This document shows positions 48,781-61,108 of a stretch of 64,000 nucleotides of DNA, piece by piece. A program made the translations under genes and the position numbers. The stretch's first letter is position 1. Every line of letters begins with the position of its first letter. The stretch comes from Erigeron canadensis. Lineage: Eukaryota > Streptophyta > Magnoliopsida > Asterales > Asteraceae. A model generated the notes under the pieces. The model worked only from the letters and a program-made list of their open reading frames with translations. It did no database searches and was not told the origin of the DNA. The DNA is taken from contig NC_057762.1 in NCBI RefSeq assembly GCF_010389155.1, positions 38,934,055-38,998,054 on the forward strand, in the 5' to 3' direction.

Positions 48781-50735
48781 TGGTCATCGAATCTATTTAT
48801 ATAGTTGTAGGTAATAAAGCTTATCTATAATACATGAATGTTGATATATGAAAATTGTATTAATGTATGTATTGATTATATTCATATCTAGAAAACTTAT
48901 TTATATTTGAAAAAACTTCTATCATTAGATCAGGGAGTACTTTGCTTACACCTAAATCCAAACCCCTGACTTAAATAATTTCCATAGAACAATTTATTTA
49001 TCGATGGTTTGTTGTGAGCAATAAAATTTTTAGGTTCGACTTCACCTAATGAAAAATAAAATGCTGAATTGAAGCCTTATACACTCGTCCCTATGCATTT
49101 TAATAAAATTAACTGAAACCCATATATAAAAGATAGGGGCTCTAATTTTCAATTCTTATTCCCATTCCTGCTACTAAATATAGTTAAACACATATCTTTT
49201 AGATGAGCGTTTCTCCTCCTATTAGGTATTGAAGGTGAGGGGACTTTTTAGTGCGGACCCGATTAAGACAATGTAAGCTAAATACCCTATTGCGAGCAAA
49301 TGATCATCCACACCTTTAAAAAAAGAGAAAAGTGAGTATGAGGCTGTTATGCACCCAACTTGGGTGAAAAATCCCTCACGTACCAATATTTTAATATTTT
49401 AAATAAATATTTGGTCCCATAATTTTTATGATTTAAAAAAAGTATATAAAGAATTTTAGACTCAACTTAAATATCTAACAACCTTATATTCCCTTCCCTT
49501 AAAAAAAAATATAGTTAAACACATACCAACATAGTTACCAACTTACCATATACAAAAGACACTTTAATATATTTATTTGTTGAGTGGCACGTAGCAACAA
49601 AGATGGGCCAAGGCCCACTTAAACTTTTTGTTAGTTTAGTAGCATACGTATATATACTTACAGTTGGTAATGTATTAATTTTAGTGATAGAGGCCCAATC
49701 AGAATTAGTGGCCCACCCAAATAGTGTGCCAAACTATTTCGATTTTAAACTTTTATCCATTGAAATTGAACAAAATCGTGTGAGCGGAGATATAAATAAT
49801 TAACATGATAATTATCTGTACGAATTTAATTGATTCGCCGATTTAACTACATCTTCTCGAATATATGTATCTATGACGACCCTCCCGCTTGATTTAAAGT
49901 TTTTTTTTTTTATATATATATTTTTTTACATGAACCATATAAAAGAGATCTTTATTGTATTGACTAAATTTTGTGCTTCAACATATGTCAAAAAAATAAA
50001 CTTGAAAAATAAAATAAAAAGTGTTTTGTGAAGTTACTGTTGGTATTTATGAGTAAGTTAAAGAGCAGTAGAAAGTAAGGAAAAGTAAATGATGTAGGAT
50101 CACATGCACGGCGCCTTCTTTTTCTACTCGTCTGTTTGTGGGAGATATCATAAACAGGAAGAAAAAGAAAAGTATGTAATCATGCAAAGGCTACTACTAC
50201 TAAACCACTCATGATAATCAAGGCTGCATATCCGCATATACTCTGCAGCTAGCTGTAACTCTTTCAGGCTACTTTTTTTTTTTTTTTTTTTCCAGATATT
50301 ATCAAGCATTTCATTAATTAGAGGTTGTAGACTTGTAGTCGTTAGCATGATGCCATCACATATCTAAGCTGGTATCGCAATTGACAATATATGCTTTATA
50401 AACAGTTCGGTCCAACATATATATATATATAGGGAAAATATTATTGGTATATATCACATATATTGGCATATTTGTCTTTGTAAATTTCTAAATGATATAT
50501 GTGGTTGCCGTTCAAAAAACATTATATATGCGTGGTTTGTTTAAAATTACTGGTTTCATAGTTGTAAAATTGAAATTATACGAATAAATTGAGATGACAC
50601 CAATAAGAATTGTGTTTAATTTGTTTTTCTTTATTCTGTGTTCACGTTTTTTTGGAATATGTTAGTTTGTAAACTATATTATATAAAAATTTATTAGTAA
50701 GAGTAGCATTAATCTTTACTACATTATAAAAATTA
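48781..50735. other. AT-rich intergenic DNA
   Basis: A 66-codon frame at 49603-49803 has one hydrophobic stretch but no recognised domain and no coding context. TA-rich runs occur at 49910 and 50420. Nothing else identifiable. Confidence 0.45.
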
Positions 50736-51498
50736 TGCACTGAGTTAACCTCAGTGGCCAGGGGTATCTTTTAAATCCACTATGTGGGCCCCGGGGGTGA
50801 GTTTACCAAAGGTCTCAGGTTCGAGTCTTGGGTAGGGATGTGCATGGTCCGGTTTGGACGGTTTTAGTCAAAAATTTCAACCAAACCAATACATACGATT
50901 TCATGATTTTTCAAACTAATCCGTCCAAAATTTTATGTCGAACCAAACCAACTAATCCGGTTTGGTTTGGACGGTTAAACGGTTTTAAAATTAAATTATA
51001 AAAGCATAAAATAATACGTAGCATTTAAGATTCGATATCATGACATAACAAAATATTCATAAGTCTTATTAAACAAAACAAACATAACAATTTAAGATTC
51101 GATATCATGTCTAAAACTTTGACAAATAATAAGTATATATAATTTACATTATTAACTATTAATATAAATATAAACTTACAATTATTATAACTAAATGGTC
51201 CGGTTTGGTTTTATCGGATTGTATAAAATTTAAAACCAAAACCAAACCATATAAATGGTTTACGGAAAAAGCAAACTGACGGTTCGAAATTTTGATTTAA
51301 AACCAACCAACCCGTCCAAATATTTCGGTTTAAATGGTTTAGCCGGTTTGCACCAAACCATGCACATCCCTAGTCTTGGGGTTCTCATATCAAAGGAATT
51401 TTCCATGAGGAGGGGGTTGGAGGTCTAGAAAATCTCTGGTTAAAATTGCCTCCAACACGTCTGAATCGAAACTCACTTTGTAGAAAAAAGAAAAAGAA
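50736..51498 (+). mobile_element. tRNA-type SINE split by a hAT-like element
   Basis: Box-A-like AACCTCAGTGGCC at about 50748 and box-B-like AGGTTCGAGTC at 50818-50828 have SINE-head spacing. The body resumes after the insertion with GTCTTGGGGTTCTCATATC and ends in an A-rich tail near 51480-51498. The insertion lies immediately after box B. Without it the element is about 215 bp, a usual plant SINE length. Confidence 0.6.
50833..51372. mobile_element. hAT-like non-autonomous element D (TAGGGATGTGCA ends), nested in a SINE
   Basis: Inverted ends TAGGGATGTGCATGGT and ACCATGCACATCCCTA are perfect over 16 bp. They are flanked by a perfect 8-bp duplication gtcttggg (50825-50832 and 51373-51380). 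CCGGTTTGG and ACGGTTTTA motifs cluster near both ends; the centre is AT-rich. 540 bp, no coding capacity. Confidence 0.88.
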
Positions 51499-51536
51499 AA
51501 GTTTGAAAATGACTAATTTGCCCTTAATAAACCCTC

Positions 51537-51743
51537 ATTTATTAGTTATATATAAAAAATTACCTAATTGCCTTTAGTAAACTAATTTTACACCCTAAAC
51601 TTTTATCTTCTAAAATATTTACACTACCGCTTTTACATTAATTACATCTACATCATCTACACCATTTGACATCGTCACCCTATTGCCGCCACCATGACCG
51701 TCGTCGCTGCCACCACCACCGCATTGCGCGAGTATCGTGTTAG
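51537..51743 (+). mobile_element. Short Helitron, 5' end decayed
   Basis: The 3' half matches the family at 5081 and 46707: CCACCACCACCGCATTGCGCG then ATCGTG and a TTAG terminus (51740-51743) before T. The 5' boundary is approximate. Confidence 0.55.
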
Positions 51744-51785
51744 TTTTTCCTAATTAAAAGTCGAGGTTCTTTAAGCGCTTTTGCT

Positions 51786-52205
51786 CATAGTTATCTACTC
51801 GGTATTTTTGACTTGACTCGAAATCTGATTTTTTGATTCGTGACTCGAATCGTAAGAATTATATATTTAAGGATATATAATTTTATAATTATATATAAGT
51901 TTTTATTGCAGACATATAATATTATATGAGCTAAAAATAGTAAACATTATTAAAATAAAATCAAATTTAAAAGCATATAAAAGAGTTATGTTTAAAAAAA
52001 TATAAAAAATTCAAAAATAAAAAAATGATTTTGTGACTCGTGAATCGAATCATGACTCGGAATATGATTCGGACCGACTCGCACAAAAAAACACGAGTCA
52101 TGCTACAAGTCTGAAGCAAAAACGAGTTATCCACCAAGTCGCCTCATTTCACTTGATTTTGACTCGACTACTCGTGACTCGTATGAATTTGGCATGGCAA
52201 CTATG
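51786..52205. mobile_element. hAT-like non-autonomous element with GACTCG motif array
   Basis: Perfect 8-bp duplication cttttgct (51778-51785 and 52206-52213) around short inverted ends CATAGTT/AACTATG. Subterminal DNA carries many GACTCG, CGAGTC and GATTCG motifs; the centre is AT-rich. The ends differ from the TAGGG group, so it is a separate family with the same design. The 65-codon frame at 52033 is a by-product. Confidence 0.8.
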
Positions 52206-52213
52206 CTTTTGCT

Positions 52214-53995
52214 ACACGACTGACTTGTAAGAGAAGCTTGTAAAAAATGATTAGTTGTCCCACTTTCTTCAATAATTAAAATCTTTGAATCTAATTACCA
52301 AAGTTTTACCCGGCACGCACTACTTATTTTCTTGTACTTCTCCTCAATCCAAGGGATTTTTATTCAATACAATAATAATTACTGTAATTGTGATGAGATG
52401 ATCATGGAAACAAGATAGAAGATATTATAGTTGACAACAAGGTCCCATCATTTAACTAAAACTAGGTTGTTTTATAAGATTTAAATATATAGTCGTCATG
52501 CTTATTTAAATTATAATATGATATATGACATCATAATCCGTGTCATGAAGATAAAAGATATACCGGGTATGTTTGACGTAAAAACCTCGAGTTGTAATTA
52601 GAGACTTGGAGTTGAAGTTAATTTGGAAATGTAGGGATAGGGATTAGGGATTCTATTTCAACCTTTTTAAACAAAACTTTTATTTTAAAACCTATCGGCC
52701 GGTGTTTTTAAGAGCTTTTTAGGGTTGACTTTCTATTTCAAATGAATATTCAAACAGGTTTATAACTTTAAAAGAAGTTAATTTAAAAGCTCAAACCTTT
52801 TAAGCTTCTAAAAGCCCAAAAACCCGTTGCCAAGATATCAAATGTTTAAGATCGTTAAATATTTGTTTTATACAAAATCACCGGTAATTAGAAAAGAATG
52901 ATTAATTTTCTTTTTCTAACTTGTCTTTTCATAATATAACTGTTATTATACAAAAATAAAGATAAATTTGCAATTTTAATCATTCACAACACAACAATAA
53001 TAGTTATATGCAAGATTATATATATATTTTTTTTCATATATAGAGGTTTGTTCTCCTTTGCAACGAAAATGATTAATCCTTCTAAATATTAACTAAAAAA
53101 TCTTCTTAAAATTATATAAATGTGATATGTGGATTTTATTAATTCTTTTTTTTAATTTCACCCTCTAATTTTTTACATATCACCATCTTATGAAGAGATA
53201 ATTTTTAGACTAATAAGTTAAAATGATTGATCATTACCCCATTTACAAACATCACACGAGTGTCTAAACAGATGTGGACCTCAGAAAATGGCAAGATGCC
53301 ATAACACTTTAACTATGCACCCCTCCGCTTGTTATATTTGTAGTGCACAAATCTATTTTGGTTGCATTAACAGTTTGATCCGGCTATCTTAACTTATTGG
53401 CTAGCTCGTATGATACACCGGCGGTTATTCAAACAGTTCCAACCCAATAAAGTATTTCGACGATATGTCATATGTCTTGTCTTTTGATTTTTTCGAAATT
53501 TCTAATTGATATTAAAAGAAAAAAACAAGATTGCTACAATGTTTAAATTTGAAAGTTTATGTCTACATATGAACGTATACCTACCAAAAAAAAAAAAATT
53601 AACACAATAGTTACCAATTAACTATATTAATATGAAATACAACTAGTCAATCAAATAATGCCAAATGTTTGATTAGTAGACTCGACATAGGTACTTTTTT
53701 TTTCAAGTCAATTTACAAATATGACAACTTTTGTTATTTTTGAGAGTTCATGACACTAGAGTTATAGTTATAGCTAGAGACGGATTCAACATGGGGGCAA
53801 TGTGGGCAAGTATCCTCACTTCAATCTTGATACAATGTAATTTTCTTATATGGTATGTTTGAACTTTAACCCCTAAAACACAAAAAAAAACCACAAAAAA
53901 AAAGTTAGAGAATACTTAGGTGATAATGATAAAGAGATAAATTGAAGAATATGATGATGACTGAGATCAGAACCGAAAATCTGATCCGATTTTAA
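52214..53995. other. Intergenic DNA with one candidate MITE
   Basis: At about 52565-52839 the left end GGGTATGTTTGACG and the right CGTTGCCAAGATATC resemble decayed inverted ends of a common plant MITE type, but no duplication was found. No gene recognised in the rest. Confidence 0.4.
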
Positions 53996-54430
53996 TACTA
54001 CAAGAAAAATATCGATTAGTGACGACTAAAATTTGGTCACTAATAACCTTGTTTAGTTACCATTAAAAAAAGTAGTCACTAAATTTGGTCACTAAACAAA
54101 ATTAGTGGCCAAAAAATAACATTTTTTGGTCTCTAAACAAAATTAGTGACAGACCTTTAGTGACGAAAAGTAACAAAAAGTGACCACTCCAAATTTGGTC
54201 ACTAATTTATCATAATGACCAAAATTTGGTCATTAAGTCGTCACTTTTCGTCACTAAAGGTCTGTCACTAATTTTGTTTAGAGATCAAAAAGTGTTATTT
54301 TTGGCCACTAATTTTATTTATTGGCCAAATTTAGTGACCATTCTTAATGGTAACTAAATAAGGTTATTAGTAACCAAATTTTAGTCGTTACTAAGCAAAA
54401 TGGTCACTAATAAATATTTTTCTTGTAGTG
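53996..54430. mobile_element. Fold-back CACTA (En/Spm-like) non-autonomous element
   Basis: Ends (T/C)ACTACAAGAAAAATAT and ATATTTTTCTTGTAGTG are the standard CACTA terminus. Almost the entire 435 bp is an inverted repeat centred near 54190-54205. It is built from TTTGGTCACTAA, TTAGTGAC and related short motifs, the usual subterminal repeats of this superfamily. The expected 3-bp duplication is not preserved (taa versus tca). No transposase. Confidence 0.85.
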
Positions 54431-56562
54431 TCATTGGAACGGATGATTTGCCTTGAGGTTTGAATATGAAATCGAGAGCTAAGATACCAAAATCGTCCCT
54501 TTGATTAAAGGATGGGCTTTTAAGGGACCAAATGACGCTCTTATCTCTTTAAAAATATTATTTTTCTTACTAATATTTTATATACCTTTAAAAATAATTT
54601 TTACATTATATATTAGCCCCTTTAACAACTTTATGTTTTTCTAAAATCTACCCCTGTTCAAGTTTCGTCGATAGTCGTCCACCATCCCATGCAAAAGATT
54701 AAAAGTAGCTTTAATCATGCAACTAGTGAAATTTACTTGCACCACCACAACCGCAAGAATGGTGGAAGTAAGTAATCATTCATTATCAATATATAGAATC
54801 CCACATATATATATATATATACATGCAATGATTCTACACTTTTTCAGGTTAAAGAAGAAATTCATATAAATTTTTTCACTTTAAAGGAGAGTTTCAGTGT
54901 GATATATAATTCTGAAAAGTGCATATGATGGGGTAGTCAAAAATTCATGAGATATCTCACTAAATTTCCGTAAATCTTGAGAATAGTGAACTTAGTTATC
55001 TCCAATGCTTGACAGCATATGTACATACACCTTTTAATCAAGAGCATGACCTACACTAAAAGGACCTGTTCCAACTTTTAATATCTCCTTTCACTTTGCA
55101 TGTTAGATTTCATATACCAAGATATATCTACACAAAATTGAAAATTGAGAATATGGTGTACGTACTTAGGCTTCTTGGATTTATGTGGGCTGTCCGGCCA
55201 TTGACTACTAGCTCTTGAATTCAACATATATATTTGTTTTATTTTATTTTTAGTTTGCTTCGATCAAGAACTTAACGACTCGATCTCTCTTGATCGTAAC
55301 CAATATATAAACTTGTAAATATCCAAATCTGGAGAAGACAAAAGGTGTACAAAGTGGAAGTATAAGCCTTAATAAAGCTTGTTATATTTAGACCCCACAA
55401 CACACTTCAAAGAAGATGTAAAAGCTTTCCACAAGAGAATAAGGAGCAGCCGAGTAGGGTATATATATATACTTCTGTAATGATTGTGTTTATCCGGTTT
55501 TTCTAGCTAGCACTTTTGTAAGAAACTTAATTCAAGCAAATAACTAACTAATTAGCACAAGTTATGAACTTACAAGTTGTAATTCGTATATATAATTAAA
55601 TGTAAAATTAGTATAACAAGTAGAATAGATCATCTAACTTATTACAAACACTGAGTTGGAGTGACATGCAAATTTTTGAACTAACACGCACAACCTGCTA
55701 GTCGATCACTTAGGTGTGTTGGGGTCGCTGATGACTTGCATTAACGGCAAATCCAATTATTAGCTAATCTTGAGTCACTAACAAATTGAACTTCTACGTC
55801 TAACATGCATCTACATAAATAATCGATCATATAACTTTACAATTGTATATACGTACGTATAAAGTTAAAATGAGGTGGGATAGGATATTGCTTTTAGATG
55901 AAGGTTTAAAGCATTGACGAGACATAGAGACAAGCTAAGTTGTAGGAGGTGGAAGTGGAGAAGGAATAATTAACAAATATTGGAAAGGATTACTACTACA
56001 CACAATAATAAAGTAGAGTAATCATGCGGGAAACATAATTGCTTTCTTCTGTGTCATCACTTTTGCAAGTCATGATTAGAAGGAAAAAAAAAAAAAGTTG
56101 ATCAATATATATGAATCCCCACGTACCGCCCCTTATATTGGCAAATTAAAGCAAACTCTTCTAGCTAGCTAGTATCGTTATACCATGCATGTATTAATTG
56201 AAGTTGAATCTCAACTATATGGCTTGTTTTAATTTGCCCTTGACGTCGTTAGCAAATTAATTAGCTAGACAAGTGGTGAAATGGTGAATTCATGAGCCAT
56301 CGTTGAGAGATTATCAAACGAAAATTAAGTTAGCTTCAATTCCTAGATATAGATATACGTACAGTTATATATATATGTATGGTTAAAGAATGCTAAAACA
56401 CGGTTCAAAATTTTCTCATACCAAAATGTCTATGATCAGTCCTTATCCTCCATAATTAAGGTCACTTAATTACACATAAAATATCTTAAAGTAAGTGATC
56501 ATATGTTGTTATGACATTTTTCATATTTGAATTGTCTAGGTAGATTATTTTACCGATATATC

Positions 56563-56594
<32 letters not shown>

Positions 56595-56754
56595 TGTTAA
56601 AATTAGAAAATTCAGGATTAATGACAATTTTTTATATTTGAATTGTCTATGTAGATCACATCAATCGTTTACTGCATGCTCAACAAAGAAATAAAATGAT
56701 CATCAATCATTTACACGCAAATGCAACCGGAAAAAACAAAAGGTAAATGGGTGA
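54431..56754. other. Intergenic DNA
   Basis: About 2.3 kb, AT-rich, without gene or element ends that I recognise. TA microsatellites occur at about 54805 and 56565-56595. The sequence is less repetitive to the eye than its surroundings. Confidence 0.45.
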
Positions 56755-56935
56755 GAATTAACCCTTTGGTCCATGTATCGAATAGGTACCATGAGTCACT
56801 ACCGTATAGACTATAGTCCAGTGACTCCCCAAAAAAATAAGTGACAGTTTGCTTAGCAAAGATTCGAACCCACGTTTAACCGTCTAGAACTCTTTGTTAG
56901 GTGGCGGCACCACTGAGGATTCACCCCATTGGTGC
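56755..56935 (-). mobile_element. tRNA-type SINE-like element
   Basis: On the minus strand, ATCCTCAGTGGTGCCGCC (box A position) precedes GTGGGTTCGAATC (box B, reverse of 56861-56873) by about 50 bp. Both are close to tRNA promoter consensus. The 3' end and duplication are not resolved. Confidence 0.5.
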
Positions 56936-57014
56936 GAATACAATTGAAGGAGAGCTAACAACTATGTCTTTTTACCAATTTTTTGTTAAAATGGGAAAGT
57001 TTATGATTATTTTT

Positions 57015-57270
57015 TTTGGAAAAGTGTATAAAAATGTAATCTTTTAATTTATACAAATTTCTTATTAATGATAACCTATTTAGTTTTATTTATTTAAAAG
57101 ATCTAGATCTCAATTTTAAAAATTTCACATTAAAGGAAACGTCATCAGCAAAACTGATGACATGACAGTGGTGATGTGGCACTTAACGAGGGCTCTTGTT
57201 AAAAATTGACAACGTTCCCTTTATTGCGAAATTTTAAAAAGGAGATACTATAAGTAGACAAAAACTTAGC
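57015..57270. mobile_element. Diverged copy of the fold-back MITE at 3293
   Basis: Shares ATGATAACCTATTTAGTTTT, CATCAGCAAAACTGATGAC and GATGTGGCACTTAACGAG with 3293-3690, but the arms are shorter and decayed. Boundaries approximate. Confidence 0.55.
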
Positions 57271-58253
57271 GCTCGTTTATTTTTTTAGTCATTAACTGAG
57301 TATATTAAGTGGCTGAATGCATTAAGAATGTCTATATGTATTAATAAAAATATAAGTAATTGACGGTTAATTTTGTTTATTAAGTCAAAAAGAACATAAA
57401 ATTCAACTGAATAATTAGGTTTTTAATTATTAAGTTTATTAGGTAAAAAAGAAACAAGGCCTAAATAGGTTCCATTTAATAGGAACTTTGTGTATATAAA
57501 GTTGTATTTTTATTCATGTAATACGTTATTTGTTTAGCCCTAGGACCTCATTTTCAATTTCATATAATTAAAGAATTCCAGCCGTATGTATACGGAAAAT
57601 CCTGCATTCCAACCAAATTATCAAAATCATCAAATACACGAAAGGATGGCAACAAGGTTCCAACTATCCACTATTGGATATTCTAGACACAGAAAAAACA
57701 CGCGTGTTTGATGTTCAATTTATGATGGAATGGATGTCCACAGTTACCGGAAAAATCTTGTTTCCGAGCCTAAAATGTTGTTATTTGTAGAATTATAGTA
57801 GCCCAAATAATAGAATTTTGGTAATTTTGATATAATGACTTGCTATAGAATTATATATATCAACATAATATATAATGATAGATTTGCTGATACAAATACG
57901 TGACTTTGATATTGATGACATAATCTGTTCCACTTACAGTTTGTGGGCTCGGAGAAAGCCTATGATGACGGTAACCTTCAAGCCTTCGCCCAAAGCGGAC
58001 CCGAATAGGTCTAAAAATATGGGAATGGGACCGAGTAGCAATTGGAGCCGTTGTTGGGTATAGAAACCTTTCTAATTAAAAGTTTATAAGTTACAAGAAT
58101 ATAAGATACGGAGTAAAACTTATTTATTGGGCCAATTACTTGGGCCTGTCGTTTAGCCCCCTGTATACGGCCTAGGAGTAGCACTTTCCACTTAGGCCTG
58201 TTTTATTGGTGAAACCGGCCCATACATAAAACGGCATATTTGTATGAGTTTAT
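57271..58253. other. Intergenic DNA
   Basis: A 62-codon frame at 57875-58063 has no recognised domain. No gene or delimited element seen. Confidence 0.45.
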
Positions 58254-59396
58254 GGGTATGTTTGACAAAAGTAGCTGGAACTTGAAGTTAGGACTGAAAT
58301 TGGGGGCTGGGGCTAAAATCAGGGGCTGGAGTTAAAGACTGGGCTGTAAAACTAAAGCTTCTAATTTGTATAAAGCTGTTTGGCAAATAAGCTGTACAAT
58401 TATTTTATTTCATTTTGTCATTGATAAAAGTTTTTGTATTATACAATTTTATTTAATATGTGTGTGATATGTAAACTTTTATACATGAAAAAAAAAAAGT
58501 TTACGGGATCATTACCCTTTTAGGCTTTTACAAGGAGCAATAGTTATAAGCAGAATTCTTTTGCTAACGTGATTAACTACAATTTTTAATTTTTAACAAC
58601 TTTTTGGTAATCGAATAACAAAATTAGAACTGATATTTGCAATTAAATAGCAACAATGCGACATTAATCATAGATTTTGCATATACTAATAGGTTTGTTG
58701 GCAAAGAATATAAAAGCTTTAGTGCCATAGACTAGTGAATTAGAGACAAGCTCTTAGCTCTCGTAGCTAACATTAGGTATAGCAAGTAACTTCGGCCAAT
58801 TAGCAATGACTTTAGATAGTTACAATTGCTCTAGTTATATATACTACTAAAAAGCTATATGCTATTACAAGTTAATCATACATATAAGGTACAACTTTTA
58901 TTGCACAAATAAAACAAAAACAGTAAATAACGTTAACAAACCATTAAGTGTAGTCACAAAATTTGCTGCAAATAGGGCCTTTTTCTAACGATAGTTGATG
59001 GTTGTTACATTACTTCACAAAGCCTTAATTAATAGTATAGCTTGAGGTATATCTATGTATCGCATAGATAAAACAAAAACAATAAAAAGCTTTAACGGTC
59101 GTTAAATATAATCACAAAATCTGCAGCAAATCAGGTCGTTTTTTTATAGCTGTCAACAACCATTGCATGACTTTTAATTTAACGAAATTTACTTACAATA
59201 TGTTACGGCACAACTTAGTGGGTAAATTTAGTTGTACTTATTCAGTTTTAGTGAAGACGTTAAATGACACCAAAATGTCCTTTAATTTGTTGTTTATGTT
59301 AAATTTTCACAACTTTTCAAGAGATAAACACTTCTTATTTTATTTAAACATGAAAACAAAAATTCAAAATTTAATTTTTTTTACGTAAACACACCC
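58254..59396. mobile_element. Candidate non-autonomous DNA transposon with GGGT(A/G)TGTTT ends
   Basis: Left end GGGTATGTTTGAC and right end GTAAACACACCC form a short imperfect inverted repeat, a common plant transposon end. Internally, two stretches near 58911-59012 and 59069-59166 are imperfect direct repeats. No duplication recognised, so this is tentative. The frame at 59167-59388 lacks a domain. Confidence 0.35.
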
Positions 59397-59807
59397 TGAT
59401 TGGAACCCAATTATATGTGGAGTTGTGATAAGATGATAAAACACTTATAGATGGAAAACAATAAATAACATTATCGTAAGTGGATCGCGGCGTTGTTTCC
59501 TTTGCTTTCACATTATTCTTGAATGATCCGATCTAGAACAAATATTGCATCACCAGAAGTAGCTCAACGATATTATGAAACTCGACGACCGCTTTAAGAA
59601 TCTAGGTCCTGCAAAAATTGAAGATTTTGTTTAAGTCCTCCAAAAGAGGACACTGTGCATCCCCCAAGGCCTAATCCAATGTACGAGGGAGGCCTTAGTT
59701 TTATGGTTACATGCCTTAATTAATTCAATCATGAGTGGTCTAAACCGTGACATATGTAGTATGTAATTACATTACATTGGTTAACGTACATTTATATATA
59801 TATATAT
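59397..59807. other. Intergenic DNA
   Basis: No gene or element recognised. Ends in a TA run just before the next MITE. Confidence 0.45.
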
Positions 59808-60085
59808 GGGAAAGATAATTTGAGACCAACTAAAAAAAGTTTAAAAAAGGACCATTGATTTTCGTAACTTACACACCACCATCATCATCTACTACGATAT
59901 ACAAGACTTTTTAACTTACACATGTGTAAGTTAACTTACACATGATTTTCTGGTGGGCCCGTCGCCGGAAAGTCTTAGTGTTTTTACAAAAAAGTCTTGT
60001 ATATCGTAGTAGATGATGATGGTGTACAAAAATCAATGGTCCTAGTTGGTCTTAAAATAAGAAGTGGTCTCAAAATATCTCACCC
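59808..60085. mobile_element. Fold-back MITE in a TA tract
   Basis: Ends GGGAAAGATAATTTGAGACC and GGTCTCAAAATATCTCACCC are imperfect inverted repeats. The internal blocks CATCATCATCTACTACGATA and TATCGTAGTAGATGATGATG, and AAGGACCATTGATTTTCG and AAAAATCAATGGTCCT, also pair. The element sits within a TA microsatellite, so the duplication cannot be read. Confidence 0.7.
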
Positions 60086-61108
60086 CTATATATATATATA
60101 TCAAAGTTTTAAATGTTGGCAGGAGAGAAGTTATAGCTTGTCCTCCGTACGTAATGTTTAATTACGAAGAGGTCACTTAATTAATACGAAACTTAATTAA
60201 TTGGCACCAATTGAATAATTAAGTTCGACGAAACAAATTGGATGGATCCATTCCGACCATGAATGAAAATGAATGGGAAGATCGAGAGTAGTTTATATAT
60301 ATATGCATGCGCTTTTTCATAAGTTTTTGGACCCTTTGATAACTTTCCATAAAAAGGATGGACCAATTGGAATGATGATATAATGAGCCAATGAGGTATG
60401 CATGATGCATGCATGTACGTTCGCAGAAATTGAAAGTAAGACTATCTCAAATGGAGATGTTTTTGGGCCTCCTTGGGTGCCCTTGAATATCCTTTGCGGT
60501 TGAAGTTTTTTCAAAACTAAAGATTTTTTGATGCATGTCCTTACCCAAGTGCATGTCCTTAGGTTCCCTTACTTATATTTTTTTTGTTTTTAGTGAAGTT
60601 AAAGGATATGTAAGGATGTTTGTATGGTTGGAGATAAAATTATAGGATTTTAAAGATTTATAAAGATGTATAAGGACATGTAATGATATGATGTGTCAGC
60701 TCAAAGACGCCTAAAAACGTCCTTAGCATTGGAGATACCTCGACAAGAATTAGTAACTTGGAAAAGCCTGTTGGAGCAAGCCAGATCCTTTTCTACACTC
60801 TTTTCCTTTCACGGAAAAGAAGCCAGGGCAGTATCGGGACCATAAGGTCTGGTTTTTTTCTTGTTTGTATATGCAAATCATGATGACTCCCAGAGTATAA
60901 GTTTCACTGCAGTTTGTTGGTCAACATGTTTATAAAAAAATTAAAAATAATTTGGGGGTAAAATATGTTTGATGTTTGTATATCCCACTTTGCTAGATCG
61001 AATTGGACTTAATTAAGTAAAGGTTATCCCACTTGCTAGAATTTCAAATACGTCACAAAAATATATTGCGATATATTGCCACGTAATTTTTATCTTTATC
61101 TTTATCTT
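60086..61108. other. Intergenic DNA
   Basis: Overlapping 63-73-codon minus-strand frames at 60193-60514 exist in several phases and show no domain. No gene called. A (TTTATC)n stretch lies at about 61090-61110. Confidence 0.45.

Noticed and set aside
49603..49803. 66-codon frame with a hydrophobic segment
   Set aside because: No recognisable domain, no splice partner, no promoter context; chance frame in AT-rich DNA.
56861..56873. GGTTCGAATC motif considered as a tRNA gene
   Set aside because: There is a box A partner, but no acceptor stem or cloverleaf could be assembled; a SINE head is more likely.
60193..60514. Three overlapping minus-strand frames
   Set aside because: They overlap in different phases with no conserved motif, as chance frames do.
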